This document shows positions 41,943 to 51,149 of a stretch of 64,000 bases of DNA, one piece after another. Position numbers and translations under genes: made by a program. The stretch lies in contig NW_005179316.1 in assembly GCF_000350225.1 (NCBI RefSeq), positions 1 through 64,000 on the forward strand, written 5' to 3'. Source of the DNA: Chondrus crispus. Its lineage: Eukaryota; Rhodophyta; Florideophyceae; Gigartinales; Gigartinaceae. Below the pieces are notes generated by a model, which saw only the letters and a program-made list of their open reading frames with translations, had not been told where the DNA came from and ran no database searches. Numbering within the stretch: position 1 is the stretch's first letter; each line of letters begins with the position of its first letter.

Positions 41943-42662
41943 TCATTCGGATATAGAATCAAACTGGAGCAATGTGCAGTCTGCTCGCGCCTTAAATGAG
42001 TCTTGTACAAACCACTTCGTCCCACGGGTTATTTCAACTGGGGTAGGACGTGTCGGTGTCTTGAGTAACCAATGCTCTAGACGCAACGAAATAAACTTAA
42101 GAGGAATATTGGAGCCTGCATCAGAAATGAGGAGCGGATTCTGAGTCCATAGTGCAGTCGTAATCGAGGATTGCTGTCCTTTCACCACTTCCTCAAGATA
42201 CTGAAGGCGTCTGGAAAGAGCATTTAGCTCACGTGTATCTTTGATTGTATTCTGGTCAAGTGAGACAGTCATCGTGTGGTTAACCTTTTTGCATTTTTCT
42301 ACCATGGCACTACCTGGAGCATAGTCCATATCATCTGCATCCATCGATGCGCTTGCCACGTCTGAGCTTGCGCTGTTATCCAATCGCACGGATGTATCTT
42401 TGAGTCTCCAGCTAAACTTTTGTCCATCTTGTACAAACTCGTTTCTCTCCTTGAAAGTAACCTTGCTTTTACATGCCCTGAATCCAAACGCTGCCTTGTA
42501 TTGAATGGTCCCTTTGAGCACCTCTCGACGATCATCATGAAGGTAGATGAGACTAATGACTGTTGCTGGGAACCATGCCTTGCTTTCTTCTTCATTCTCC
42601 AAGGTATAGTAGACCTCTATATCACTCCCGAATTGGAGGCCATTGAAAAGATCTGATACCAT
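41943..42662 (-). CDS. Unassigned protein with Tudor/Agenet-like start
   Basis: About 239 residues from ATG 42662. Residues 10-60 (GSDIEVYYTLENEEESKAWFPATVISL) have the pattern of a Tudor/Agenet/PWWP-like barrel, in which W-F-P-A-T-V typically forms the second strand; such domains often read methylated histones. A short linker rich in Asp/Ser (DNSASSDVASASMDADD) and a coiled segment (RELNALSRRLQYLEEVVKGQQ) follow. The family call is weak. See the adjacent entry for a possible shared gene; the open stretch 42692-42973 further upstream may hold another exon. Confidence 0.45.
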   Translation of the reverse strand: MVSDLFNGLQFGSDIEVYYTLENEEESKAWFPATVISLIYLHDDRREVLKGTIQYKAAFGFRACKSKVTFKERNEFVQDGQKFSWRLKDTSVRLDNSASSDVASASMDADDMDYAPGSAMVEKCKKVNHTMTVSLDQNTIKDTRELNALSRRLQYLEEVVKGQQSSITTALWTQNPLLISDAGSNIPLKFISLRLEHWLLKTPTRPTPVEITRGTKWFVQDSFKARADCTLLQFDSISE

Positions 42663-43174
42663 TATCAACTGGTGAATGGTATCGTCCTCTGTTAATTTCC
42701 CTTGGAAAGTGATACTTGAGAAATTTGTTTGAAATATATACCGAAGACTAAAGAGTTGGGGGTAACCATTAATGGTTCCAATTGGAACGTAGTCAGTATA
42801 TAGACATATGTGTTTTTTGTGAAATCGATATTTTTGTAACGGTCACATTCAAAGATGCACGGCTCTATGCAGCATCCAAATACCATGGGACTTAGACGTG
42901 CAAGTGAACAGCTGGGTATGGGCTCCAAAGGTACCGACATCATCCAGTCCGGATTGCTTTGAAAGTCAGTCATGTGTCATTGAATTACTGTTCTTTTAAT
43001 CATAGTTGCTTTAGATTTAATTGTGCAATGAAGATAGAAGTGTCACTACAGAGTGATGATGATACTATTCTCGCTATTGAAAGTATGAATTACCCAGTAC
43101 CTACTCTTGGATGTCGTCCTCATCAGTGCCCTTCCTCTGTGAATCACTGTCGCCACTAGAATCACTTTATTTTT

Positions 43175-43885
43175 GTGACGTCAACATCTTGAGGTGCTCT
43201 TTTGTTGACTGTTTTGTGATTCACACACAAATTGTTTTGTGACTCTCACACCATTGTCTCACAATTATCTCCAACATCAACAAACCATCACAAACCCATT
43301 TAAAAAGCATAGCTGATAGCCTTGTTCTACAGACATTTTACGGCCTTCACTCTCGGGCTTGTGAAGCCTGCCTTATTCGTTGAAAAGTGCGTCGCCCAGA
43401 GTCAAACTCCCTCTCATGGACAGGAGAGGGCCCATGTTGCTTCAGTGTAAGACGAGAATGCCAGACCGTCCGGCAGCTGCAGCAGATAGCTTGCCTACAT
43501 GTAGAGCACCACTGCACTTGGCGCGAGCCCTTTCTAAGTGCCTTGGGCCCGTCTTTTGTCCGTCTTTTGACCCAACTACAGAGTACGCAGTAGGTTTGGG
43601 TCCCACTGACCTTCTCTTGCAGTACATTCCGGTTCAACCTACGCAGTTGCGAACACGAAGGGAAGGGGAAGTGTCTCTGGAAATTAGCCGTAGAGGGCTG
43701 AAAAGGGAGATATTTTTTTGTGTGACGTTGTTCAGTTTGTTCGCCATTTGAGATGGAGATCCTTTTATATGTGATCTTCGTGATGCCCCCACACAACTCA
43801 CACAAAGCCGTCACAAAATGCACACTGCCATCACAAAATGCACACTGTCAGTGTGAGAGTTGTGATTTCAAGGTTGACGCCACGT
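43175..43885 (-). mobile_element. Non-autonomous element with piggyBac-like Cys finger
   Basis: The ends share inverted GACGTCAACATCTTGA / GGCGTCAACCTTGAA and many inner TTTTGTGA/TCACAAAA words (CATCACAAAATGCACACTG occurs as two close tandem copies on the right). The minus-strand ORF inside (43347-43823) carries a Cys-rich end like that of piggyBac transposases. No catalytic core is present and no TTAA target duplication was seen, so the family call is tentative. Confidence 0.4.
43347..43823 (-). pseudogene. Cys-rich zinc-ribbon fragment, piggyBac-like C-terminus
   Basis: The translation holds CVLCSWVKRRTKDG...WCSTCRQAICCSCRTVWH, matching the C-x2-C...W-x-C-x2-C-x(4)-C-x2-C-x(3)-H pattern of the C-terminal finger in piggyBac-family transposases. 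It lacks the DDD catalytic region. Open for about 158 codons, but the start is not an ATG with clear context. Confidence 0.4.
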
Positions 43886-43945
43886 GTAAAACATTGCATA
43901 TCGATCCACACGTGTAATACATTGCATTTAGGTCCACACGTGTGA
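43878..43945 (+). repeat. 30-bp tandem repeat next to foldback copy 1
   Basis: Units of the form CCACACGTGTAATACATTGCATT, about 2-3 copies, each with a CACGTG core or a close variant. The same unit is repeated about five times before foldback copy 2 (44475-44600). Confidence 0.75.
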
Positions 43946-43951
43946 TGTGTT

Positions 43952-44089
43952 TGTCGCGCGACAAGATCTACAAAAGCTGTATGGGTGGCTACCCATACTA
44001 GAATCAACCTCTAAAAAATTAACAAAAATTAATCTAGTTCCAGTATGGCTGGCCAGCCATACAGCTTTTGTAAATCTTGTCGCGCGACA
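43952..44089. repeat. 138-bp foldback element, copy 1
   Basis: Begins and ends with the palindrome TGTCGCGCGACA. The arms (AAGATCTACAAAAGCTGTAT and its complement) fold into a long hairpin around an A/T-rich centre with a further GGTGGCTACC-like inner stem. Copy 2 at 44601-44738 has the same length and nearly the same sequence. Confidence 0.88.
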
Positions 44090-44107
44090 GCCATTATATG
44101 TTACAGG

Positions 44108-44430
44108 GGGGGTTGCTCAATAGTGCCTACTTTAGTAGTGATTCCCTCCATATAGTGCTATGGCTCGCCCTCTGGCACAGGTTATCATAAGCTCCCACGT
44201 GTATCATCCGGCATGGTTCAGTACGCAGTACAGCTATCCATGCTGTCTTAAAGGAGACCCTGACCAAAGGATGTTGTGTTATGCAGGCTTTGTTGTGTTT
44301 GTGTTACAAGTGTGCTTTGTCCCCAAATATATGTATTTGAGCCTCCTTTCTATAGTGCCATCCCCCCAATAGTGCCATAGCTAGAGGTATGTCACGCTAT
44401 AGCACTATATCGTAGGAGGCACTGTATACG
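44108..44430. mobile_element. Possible MITE with AGTGCC termini between the foldback copies
   Basis: Left AATAGTGCCTACTTTAGTAGTG and ATATAGTGCTATGG face right CTATAGCACTATATCGTAGGA then GGCACTGTAT, an imperfect inverted repeat of about 50 bp. There is no coding content. The termini resemble Tc1/pogo-type short ends, but no TA duplication was confirmed. Confidence 0.45.
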
Positions 44431-44474
44431 ATTCCGTATCATAATCGGCCAATCATCATCCACCAGCTTCTCGC

Positions 44475-44600
44475 ACGTGTAAAACATTGCGTTTTGGTCA
44501 CCACGTCTAATACATTGCATTTTGGTCGCCACGTCTAAAACATTGCATATCGATCCACACGTGTAATACATTGCATTTGGGTCCACACGTGTGATGTGTT
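44475..44600 (+). repeat. 30-bp tandem repeat next to foldback copy 2
   Basis: About four to five units of CACGTNTAAWACATTGCATTTNGGTC type; related to 43878-43945. The number of units differs between the two loci. Confidence 0.75.
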
Positions 44601-44738
44601 TGTCGCGCGACAAGATCTACAAAAGCTGTATGGGTGGCTACCCATACTAGAATCAACCTCTAAAAAATTAACAAAAATTAATCTAGTTCCAGTATGGCTG
44701 GCCAGCCATACAGCTTTTGTAAATCTTGTCGCGCGACA
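44601..44738. repeat. 138-bp foldback element, copy 2
   Basis: Same structure and length as 43952-44089, ending TGTCGCGCGACA at both sides. With its tandem-repeat neighbour it shows that a unit of repeat array plus foldback was duplicated. Confidence 0.88.
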
Positions 44739-44931
44739 GCCATTACATGTCATTCCAAAGAAACTTGTCTGCGCATGCAGGCCTGCGCGGTATACCCTTC
44801 CCTAAAAGCATTATTTGGTAAAAAGGCTAATTCGATGATTCAGTTCTTGTTGCTGCCAGTGCGGACAATGGGTGCAGTTTTTCACCCCTGGACTTCAGGG
44901 AAACGCTCCGGGGCCTAAGCATTCACCTCTT

Positions 44932-45200
44932 CTACAGTTTCCCGCAATGTTACCTCCGTGCCTCTCCCCGTCCCGCCAAAAAAGAAAATAGCCGGCACAC
45001 AACACCTTTAAAGGACAAACAGTAGTAATAGATCCACGATCAAACACTTTCTCGTCAAGTTCACGAAACAGGCCTCCAGTTTCCCGAAATGTTACCTCCT
45101 CGCTTCTCCCCGCCCCGCCAAAAAAATGGCGGGCACACAGCACCATAAAAGGCCAAACAGTACTTATTGATCCACGATCAAACACCTTCTCGTCCTGCTC
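44932..45200. repeat. Tandem duplication with a period of about 142 bp
   Basis: CTACAGTTTCCCGCAATGTTACCTCC... at 44932 recurs as CTCCAGTTTCCCGAAATGTTACCTCC... at 45074, and the match continues through GATCCACGATCAAACAC to the end of each unit, with about 15% differences by eye. Confidence 0.8.
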
Positions 45201-45279
45201 CCGGGATTGGCCTCCAGTTACGGACAATTCACGCCCCCTGCGATGTCGATTGGAATGCGTCGTCAGGCAGCGCGCGCCA

Positions 45280-45766
45280 AGCAAGGGACAGACGGGACGC
45301 AAGGGCTAAAGACAAACGGCAGACAGCGGTAAATTTATTGAAGATGAAAAAAAGGTTGCCGATGTGGTTCGCCTCACAGTCGACTGTGAGGCGAACCACA
45401 CTGATGATCATCAGTCGTGGGACAGCAGACCGATTACAAAAATGTCTCAAGACCAAGGACGACGACAAACTGTCCCGCCTTCTTGACCCAGCCAACAACC
45501 GTCCCGGAGCCCCCCGTGTCGTCAAAGCGGACGAGGACAAAATCATTAAGCAGCGCATTAAATACACTGCCTCCCGGGGATTTGCAATTAACAATTATAC
45601 ATTGCGAGCAATCATGGCTCGCATTGCCAATGATGGACGACGCGGTTTTCAGACGAAAGACAACATGCCCTCCCCGGACGTTATTCGTACCTGGAGAACC
45701 CGAAACAGGGATATCACGTTTCCAACAGCCGATCCCACGAATCTTCTAATCCTAGTTACTCCCTGA
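45280..45766 (+). pseudogene. N-terminal fragment of a pogo/CENP-B-like transposase
   Basis: The frame contains GAPRVVKADEDKIIKQRIKYTASRGFAINNYTLRAIMARIA, followed by a W-R-T-R block. This is the pattern of the CENP-B/Jerky N-terminal DNA-binding half (E-x-x-I ... G-F-x-(I/V)-x-x-x-x-(L/V)). It ends at a stop at 45764 with no DDE core, so it is a truncated copy. It is not the missing N-terminus of the gene at 14711 as far as can be judged, because the regions do not overlap. Confidence 0.45.
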
Positions 45767-45838
45767 CTCCTCTAAATCTCCGAAGCACTGCGAATCCCTA
45801 AAGTACAAAAACCATCCTACTCCTTACTCCTGAATCCC

Positions 45839-46190
45839 CTGCCGGACTGTGATCAGTGGCCACTGATCACAGCTCCCCACTGATCACCGGTCCTAACTCT
45901 CAAAATTTGCGCCCCAATTTGCAAATTTTATACAGCAATGACGATGTCGGACGACACCTCCTGCCGGCCTGTGGTCAGTGGCCACTGATCACAGCTGCCC
46001 ACTGATCACCGGTCCTAACTCTCAAAATTTGCACCCCAATTTGCAAATTTTATACAGCAATGACGATTTCGGACGACACCCCCTGCCGGCCTGTGGTCAG
46101 TGGCCACTGATCACAGCTGCTCACTGATCACCGGTCCTAACTCTCAAAATTTGCACCCAAATTTTGCAAATTTTATACAGCAATGACGGT
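45839..46190. repeat. Three tandem 122-bp units with a 20-bp palindrome
   Basis: Units start at 45839, 45961 and 46083 (CTGCCGG...). Unit 1 holds the perfect palindrome TGATCAGTGGCCACTGATCA; units 2 and 3 carry one change in it. Each also has a second ACTGATCACCGGTCC word and an AAATTTGC...GCAAATTT inverted pair, so every unit contains two hairpins. Divergence between units is only a few percent. Confidence 0.9.
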
Positions 46191-46504
46191 GCACCGGTTG
46201 ACAAGGAGAGTGGGTGTATGGTGAGGGAAACGAAAAAGTTAAGGATCAGACTGGCTGCGGGAACTAGAGAGGTGTAGGGACACGGACTTCGAAAGGCGGG
46301 GATACATAACGTGCCCCCTTGCAACAAGCCCACAAAGGTAGCAGACCTGAATTTTGTTTGCAATAACGATACAGTTTATATGTCGCAACTACGGATATAG
46401 AGGCCGGCGCAGAGCTTATAGTCAGTGCATAAAAGTATGCAGAGCTGTGTGGTAGTACTAAAAACTGTTGAATAAAGACCAGAATTCTTGTTCCGCACAT
46501 ATAC
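46191..46504. other. 3' flank of the large transposase gene, nothing recognised
   Basis: No gene or repeat family supported. Confidence 0.4.
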
Positions 46505-49444
46505 TTATGCCTGACGTGGCGGATACCCTTCCTTTCGCCCCCACACTTGATAAATTCCACCGTCTGGGAGACTCCTGTGTTGTACTGCTGAGTTTGATGT
46601 GCATATGACACACATATGGTCGTCGCTTTCGGCGCTGTCCTGCTCGCAGTAGTGCATAACTAATGCCTTTCGAACGTAGCTTCCAAGCTCAACCAGCGCT
46701 CTTCTTTCGTTTCGTTGTTGTTTCATCACCCCGTATCCATCTTCTTCAGCTTCGCACTCCTTCACTGCGCAATATCGTGTTGTTTCTTGACTTTCTTTCT
46801 GACGAGCGTCCAGAATCCGGATTTGAACCACGGCTAGCACCATCCAGAACCTTCTGTCTTCATCATGCTCAGAATCATTGTTCTCATGAAGAGTGAATGT
46901 GAGATCAGGATCTGCGGTCGAAACTACAGAAGAATGCAAGGCTTGAATCACGCTCCCATAAGATATAGTGGCCAAAACAGATGTCTGGTCTCTTTTTCGC
47001 CCGTCTGTTATTTTGCACCACTTGGCAGTTCCATATATCTGTACGGTTACGGAATTTCCATGCTCCGCCCGGCCACTTCTAAGACGTAGCTTTTGTTTCC
47101 ATAAATGCTCTAAAAACTCCCTTGCTTTCAACAGAAATGCAAGGTCAGTTGATTGGAAGATTTCCGAATGTTGACCTCCGTCTGCAGTGTTTCCGAGGTT
47201 CATAATTACTGACTTGTCTACGCGCCAGTCCTTCCTACTGAGAGACGACGATAAGAGTCCTTTCCGATGTAATCGAAGGTTCTGCAGAACAGGAGTTGGG
47301 AAGCAGTCCTGAAGCTTTCGTAGAAATCTTCCCGCATCCTGAAGCCCAGAACTGTCGTAGCCCAAGAGATTTAAAACCGACTTCGCTGTCTCAAAGCTCC
47401 AGCCGTTCTCACTAGTGTCAATGCCTTCAGTTTCAATTGCCAGACGAGTCTTCCAGTCGTTGGCAAGACGATGTTCCATAGCCTGTAATTGTGAGTTTTT
47501 CATATTGGATTGAGCTACCCCCCTCTTCAATGGCTGATGAGCGCTTTCAAACAACAACTCTTGTACATGTCTTACACTACCGAACAGTGGCAATGTATGT
47601 GTGAAGAACTCCAACAATCTGTGAAGGTTTGGTTTGTCCAAATGAGTGGAGGCGAAGCTGTTTGTGCGACACAGCTTATCTACTCGAGATAGGTAACGAA
47701 GTGCCATATTACGAATCTCCAGAAGTCTCTTGGTTCCTCCTTCTTCATTGTGTGTATCTAATGACCTCTTACCATCTATCCTTGAGTCCGGAAAGTACTG
47801 CGTTCTGCTCACGAGAGAGGAAAACAGGTCGAGGAGGTCGAGAGCTTCATCGATAGTAGCACAGTTTCCGCTCTCTCTCTCGCCTGTGATTTTGTTCACG
47901 TACCAAGCACTCTTCATCGCCCGTGGTGCTACCAAGAGCAGGCAGTACATAGACGATATCGTCATTGAATGTAGCACATGCTTGTCATGGTTGATTAGGC
48001 TCTCCTGATATATGAGATAGCCATCCTTCAAAGCCATCTTGGCAATTGCCTCGGCATCTTTGCGTACATCTTTTGGTAGCAGTGTTATACAGAGATTCAT
48101 GATGTCGCGACCAATCCCGAGGAAAAGATGATCGGGAGCCACAACGCATGAGCGATACGAATCGAAAACAGAAGGAACAACCGGTTTGCTACTGCCGAGT
48201 ACACGAGGCACACGAGCGCGAACTTGTCGCAGTTTCTCAGAGAGTTGATGAAGTGCCTGCAAACTTGTCTCAAACGTGTCTGCGTCATCCATTCCGAGGG
48301 CTTTCAACTCTTCCCTGGATAACTTGGATCTCCTCAATGCAGTAGCCCGGTTCTCATCTCTCGCGAAAGATGGATGGTCGGAATGGATGCGGGTTGTGTA
48401 ACAATACTTGCTTCCTTGAAATCCAGACTTGTCGTACCTACCATAGCTGCATAAGTGACATGGAACATTGGAGCAGTGCCCTAGTAGGTCCAAAGTGTGG
48501 GACACTGCAGGATAGTCTCCAACGTACCCGACGACATCGAGAAAAAGAACAACCTTCTCTCCTTTTGCAGTGGTCATCTCAAATCCCTTTTCTGTCCCCT
48601 CAATGATATCATCAATAACTGCCGCCAGTACCTCGTTTGTAGATACCCCTGGAGGAGTTAGCCCGATAGGTCTGATGGCTCCTGCTCCATTGCGGTTCTC
48701 CGGAGCCATACCTATTGGCAGCATGTATACACCACCCATGCTTCCTTTCTTTCCAATGTACGGCATAAATCCATCAGAGTACAGAAACATTCTATACACA
48801 ACGTACTTTCTTCCATCTTCCAAACGTCCACTGCTTTCCGCATCGACGCGATGACCCTTGTTCATTGGATTATCATCGGCAGATACTCGTTTCACTACGG
48901 TTTTGTCAAACATCTGGTTGTAAACGCCCCTATTCGTTCCGGTGAGATTCGAAACATTTCTTTCAGAAGATACAACCAAGCTGGTGGCGTAGTCGTCATC
49001 ACAGTTCTGTCTTCTCCACATCCTATACACAAGGAAGGGTGTTTGCGTTGGTTCTTCCGAATCTTCGGCGTTTGGCTGTCCTGGGAGTGCAAGTTCGACG
49101 ACCATGTCACTGGGAAGGAATGCCCGAGATTCTGGTCTCTTCGTCTTCATCGTTTTGGTACGCTTTGAATTGGACTCCGCCTGCGGTTCTGTCCAATTTG
49201 GCTCATCGTAAACAAAGAAGGAAGATACAACTGCATGAAATCTCATGTTCGTTGAGGACGTTACTGCAAACTGGGCTTGCATCAATCTGCCCTTCACTGC
49301 GTCACTTGTTTCGACCGTAATGTTAAGAAGGAGCCCTTTTCGCAGTTTCACTGTCACACCATCTTCAGTTGGAATCCGATAAACAGATAGACTCCCAGCC
49401 CTATCCTTGATTATTGGAGTGTCCTCAATATCCGAGAACCTCGG
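46505..49444 (-). CDS. Large CACTA/Plavaka-like transposase, C-terminal three-quarters
   Basis: From the Gypsy target site at 49444 the minus strand is open for about 978 codons to TAA at 46505. Recognisable blocks: YSDGFMPYIGKKGSMGGVYMLPIGM (near 48770), LFLDVVGYVGDYPAVSHTLDLLGHCSNVPCHLC (near 48490), DHLFLGIGRDIMNLCI (near 48100) and FESAHQPLKRGVAQSN (near 47510). In tnp2/Transposase_21-type (CACTA, Plavaka, KDZ-related) enzymes, such blocks give the catalytic Asp, the D-x-P-A...GH...C-x2-C segment, a G-x-x-x-D-(I/L) helix and a late acidic residue. The match is by pattern, not by search. The N-terminal part is at 62881-63752; the frame continues across the CTCGG site (EIP | RFSDIEDTP). It is interrupted only by the retroelement. 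Confidence 0.6.
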   Translation of the reverse strand, partial: PRFSDIEDTPIIKDRAGSLSVYRIPTEDGVTVKLRKGLLLNITVETSDAVKGRLMQAQFAVTSSTNMRFHAVVSSFFVYDEPNWTEPQAESNSKRTKTMKTKRPESRAFLPSDMVVELALPGQPNAEDSEEPTQTPFLVYRMWRRQNCDDDYATSLVVSSERNVSNLTGTNRGVYNQMFDKTVVKRVSADDNPMNKGHRVDAESSGRLEDGRKYVVYRMFLYSDGFMPYIGKKGSMGGVYMLPIGMAPENRNGAGAIRPIGLTPPGVSTNEVLAAVIDDIIEGTEKGFEMTTAKGEKVVLFLDVVGYVGDYPAVSHTLDLLGHCSNVPCHLCSYGRYDKSGFQGSKYCYTTRIHSDHPSFARDENRATALRRSKLSREELKALGMDDADTFETSLQALHQLSEKLRQVRARVPRVLGSSKPVVPSVFDSYRSCVVAPDHLFLGIGRDIMNLCITLLPKDVRKDAEAIAKMALKDGYLIYQESLINHDKHVLHSMTISSMYCLLLVAPRAMKSAWYVNKITGERESGNCATIDEALDLLDLFSSLVSRTQYFPDSRIDGKRSLDTHNEEGGTKRLLEIRNMALRYLSRVDKLCRTNSFASTHLDKPNLHRLLEFFTHTLPLFGSVRHVQELLFESAHQPLKRGVAQSNMKNSQLQAMEHRLANDWKTRLAIETEGIDTSENGWSFETAKSVLNLLGYDSSGLQDAGRFLRKLQDCFPTPVLQNLRLHRKGLLSSSLSRKDWRVDKSVIMNLGNTADGGQHSEIFQSTDLAFLLKAREFLEHLWKQKLRLRSGRAEHGNSVTVQIYGTAKWCKITDGRKRDQTSVLATISYGSVIQALHSSVVSTADPDLTFTLHENNDSEHDEDRRFWMVLAVVQIRILDARQKESQETTRYCAVKECEAEEDGYGVMKQQRNERRALVELGSYVRKALVMHYCEQDSAESDDHMCVICTSNSAVQHRSLPDGGIYQVWGRKEGYPPRQA

Positions 49445-50019
49445 TGTAGTATAATCACCCCCAACGACGAGGGGGGTGAGTACTGACAGTTCGGAAAGAC
49501 CCCGATCGGCGGGAAGACAGAAGCACGGCCCACCCACGGTACCGAGCACGGGCTCGAGGTAGCGGTGGTAGAGCGGGATCGGGGAGGACGCGCGCACGCG
49601 CGAGCGGTTCTACGCCTCGACGCCCCGGAGCGGTACTGGGTGACGATCCAGTACCGACGGGCGGAGGCGGAGCCGGCTCGTGGGCGTGCTACGCGCGTCC
49701 TCAACCCGCGCGCGGTGCGACTCCTAGGTAAAACGGACGGAAGTACCTAAAAGTAAGCGGGCGGACCAAGGTGGAGGATCCTTGACAAGTCCGTGCTTGT
49801 CGTCCTCCACCGCCGGCGGTCCGCTCATATTTAATGTACAGGGTCACCTATCATAACATTACAGTAGTGCAGGTCGGCCTGCACTGCAGTGCTGTCAGCC
49901 GTCGGGGCTGGCAGCACACGTGTTGTACACGTGTGCGCGCGCACTGATCTACTGTAGAGCTCGAGCTCTACTGTTATAAATCTAATCTAAATATAATTTA
50001 GGGAGGGGGATATGCTACA
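49445..50019 (-). repeat. 3' LTR of chromodomain Gypsy element
   Basis: Identical by eye to 62306-62880. It contains several inverted-repeat words (GTGCAGGTCGGCCTGCAC, GAGCTCGAGCTC, CACACGTGTTGTACACGTGTG). Confidence 0.95.
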
Positions 50020-50993
50020 TGGCCCCCCTCTCAAGTGTGGACGTCCGCGTCCACTTTGCGCTGTCCCAGTCTTTCCCCGACAGTCCCGATCGATCATCTC
50101 CGTCCTATCGGCCGCCCTATCATGGCCGACTCGACCTCTCTTCCTCGTCCGTCTCCGCCTCCGCTCGATGGCGGCGGCAAACCCGTGGCGGCGGGCGCGT
50201 CCGTCGTCGGGATTCCTTTGCCGAGTGGGGTCGCGTCATCGAGCGCGGGCGCCGTAAACGTTACAGGGACCTCGATGCCGTGGCCGTGGACTCCGTTTGC
50301 ACCGCTGTGAACCCCTTTCGGCCGACGTCGGTCGTCGGCCGTGGTCCTGTAGGGGACCCTGTCTCCGCAGCGACTGTCCTCCCCATCCCACCGCTCGATG
50401 CGGTGGGGCAGGAAACGCCCCGAGGGCGTCGCATCCGCGAACTGGTGCTCCCCCACGGAGAGCTGGCGGCGTCCGCCAAGGTAGTACGGGCGTCAGGCGT
50501 GACCAGCCGGCGCGGTTGGACCGTAGGCGGGTTGGTCGATACCCTGGCTGACTGGTTCCTCACTCGGAGCGATGAAGCGCGCGATCTACGTGACGACCTA
50601 GCGACGCGCTCCGCGGAACTGCAGCGAGTCAGCCGTGAGCTAGGGTCCATGCGCGAGGCATCCGAACGTCAAGCCGCGGCCTACGAACGGGCGGTGTTCG
50701 ATCGCGAACGCTATCGACGCGAGCGCGACCGACTGCGGTCGTCGCAGTCGGTACCGCCGCCTGCGGGCAACGTTCCCCACCCCCCGGCTCCTGTAACCAT
50801 CCGCGACCCGTATGCGGGGTACGAACCCGACCCTCGCCCGTCTCGGGACGGGGCGAGCGGTGAGGATACCACACGGGTCGCCATGCCTACCCTGGCGGAC
50901 ATGGCAACCGGCTTACCCCGGCACCCGGGGTACTATCCTCAAGCCAGTTACGATTCGGGGGCTCGCCTGCTCCCGAATGACCCGAGCCTCTGA
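50019..50993 (+). CDS. Antisense ORF of Gypsy element with coiled coil
   Basis: 324 residues on the strand opposite to gag-pol. The ATG begins with the very last base of the LTR (50019), so an LTR-edge transcript in this direction would reach it at once. Arg-rich N-terminus (ARWRRQTRGGGRVRRRDS), then a likely coiled coil near 185-250 (DEARDLRDDLATRSAELQRVSRELGSMREA), then a proline-rich end with a YAGYEPDPRPSRDG stretch. No known domain. Antisense ORFs between pol and 3' LTR are known in some plant Gypsy lineages (Tat/Ogre, RIRE2-like), but no sequence relation is claimed. It could be a chance frame in GC-rich DNA, although the regular coiled-coil heptads argue for coding. Confidence 0.5.
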   Translation: MAPLSSVDVRVHFALSQSFPDSPDRSSPSYRPPYHGRLDLSSSSVSASARWRRQTRGGGRVRRRDSFAEWGRVIERGRRKRYRDLDAVAVDSVCTAVNPFRPTSVVGRGPVGDPVSAATVLPIPPLDAVGQETPRGRRIRELVLPHGELAASAKVVRASGVTSRRGWTVGGLVDTLADWFLTRSDEARDLRDDLATRSAELQRVSRELGSMREASERQAAAYERAVFDRERYRRERDRLRSSQSVPPPAGNVPHPPAPVTIRDPYAGYEPDPRPSRDGASGEDTTRVAMPTLADMATGLPRHPGYYPQASYDSGARLLPNDPSL

Positions 50994-51149
50994 CCTTGTC
51001 AGCGTGTAGGTCAACCGCGCGGGGTTTCCTCCTCCCCTTGTCGGCGAGCAGAGGGGGCCCTGGCGCCTTTCCACAATAAAAATCGCCTTCCTGCAGAGTC
51101 GTTTTCGTGGTACCACCTCCTTCCGTTTGGTCGCCACCCGCAGCCTTGT

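Noticed and set aside
45839-46190. CRISPR-like array
   Set aside because: Only three units, the spacers are as conserved as the palindromes, and the window is eukaryotic; it is an ordinary tandem repeat.
46505-49597. A 1030-codon frame starting inside the Gypsy LTR
   Set aside because: The first about 50 codons are LTR sequence that also occurs at 62225-62458; the true upstream part of the gene lies beyond the Gypsy element at 62881-63752.
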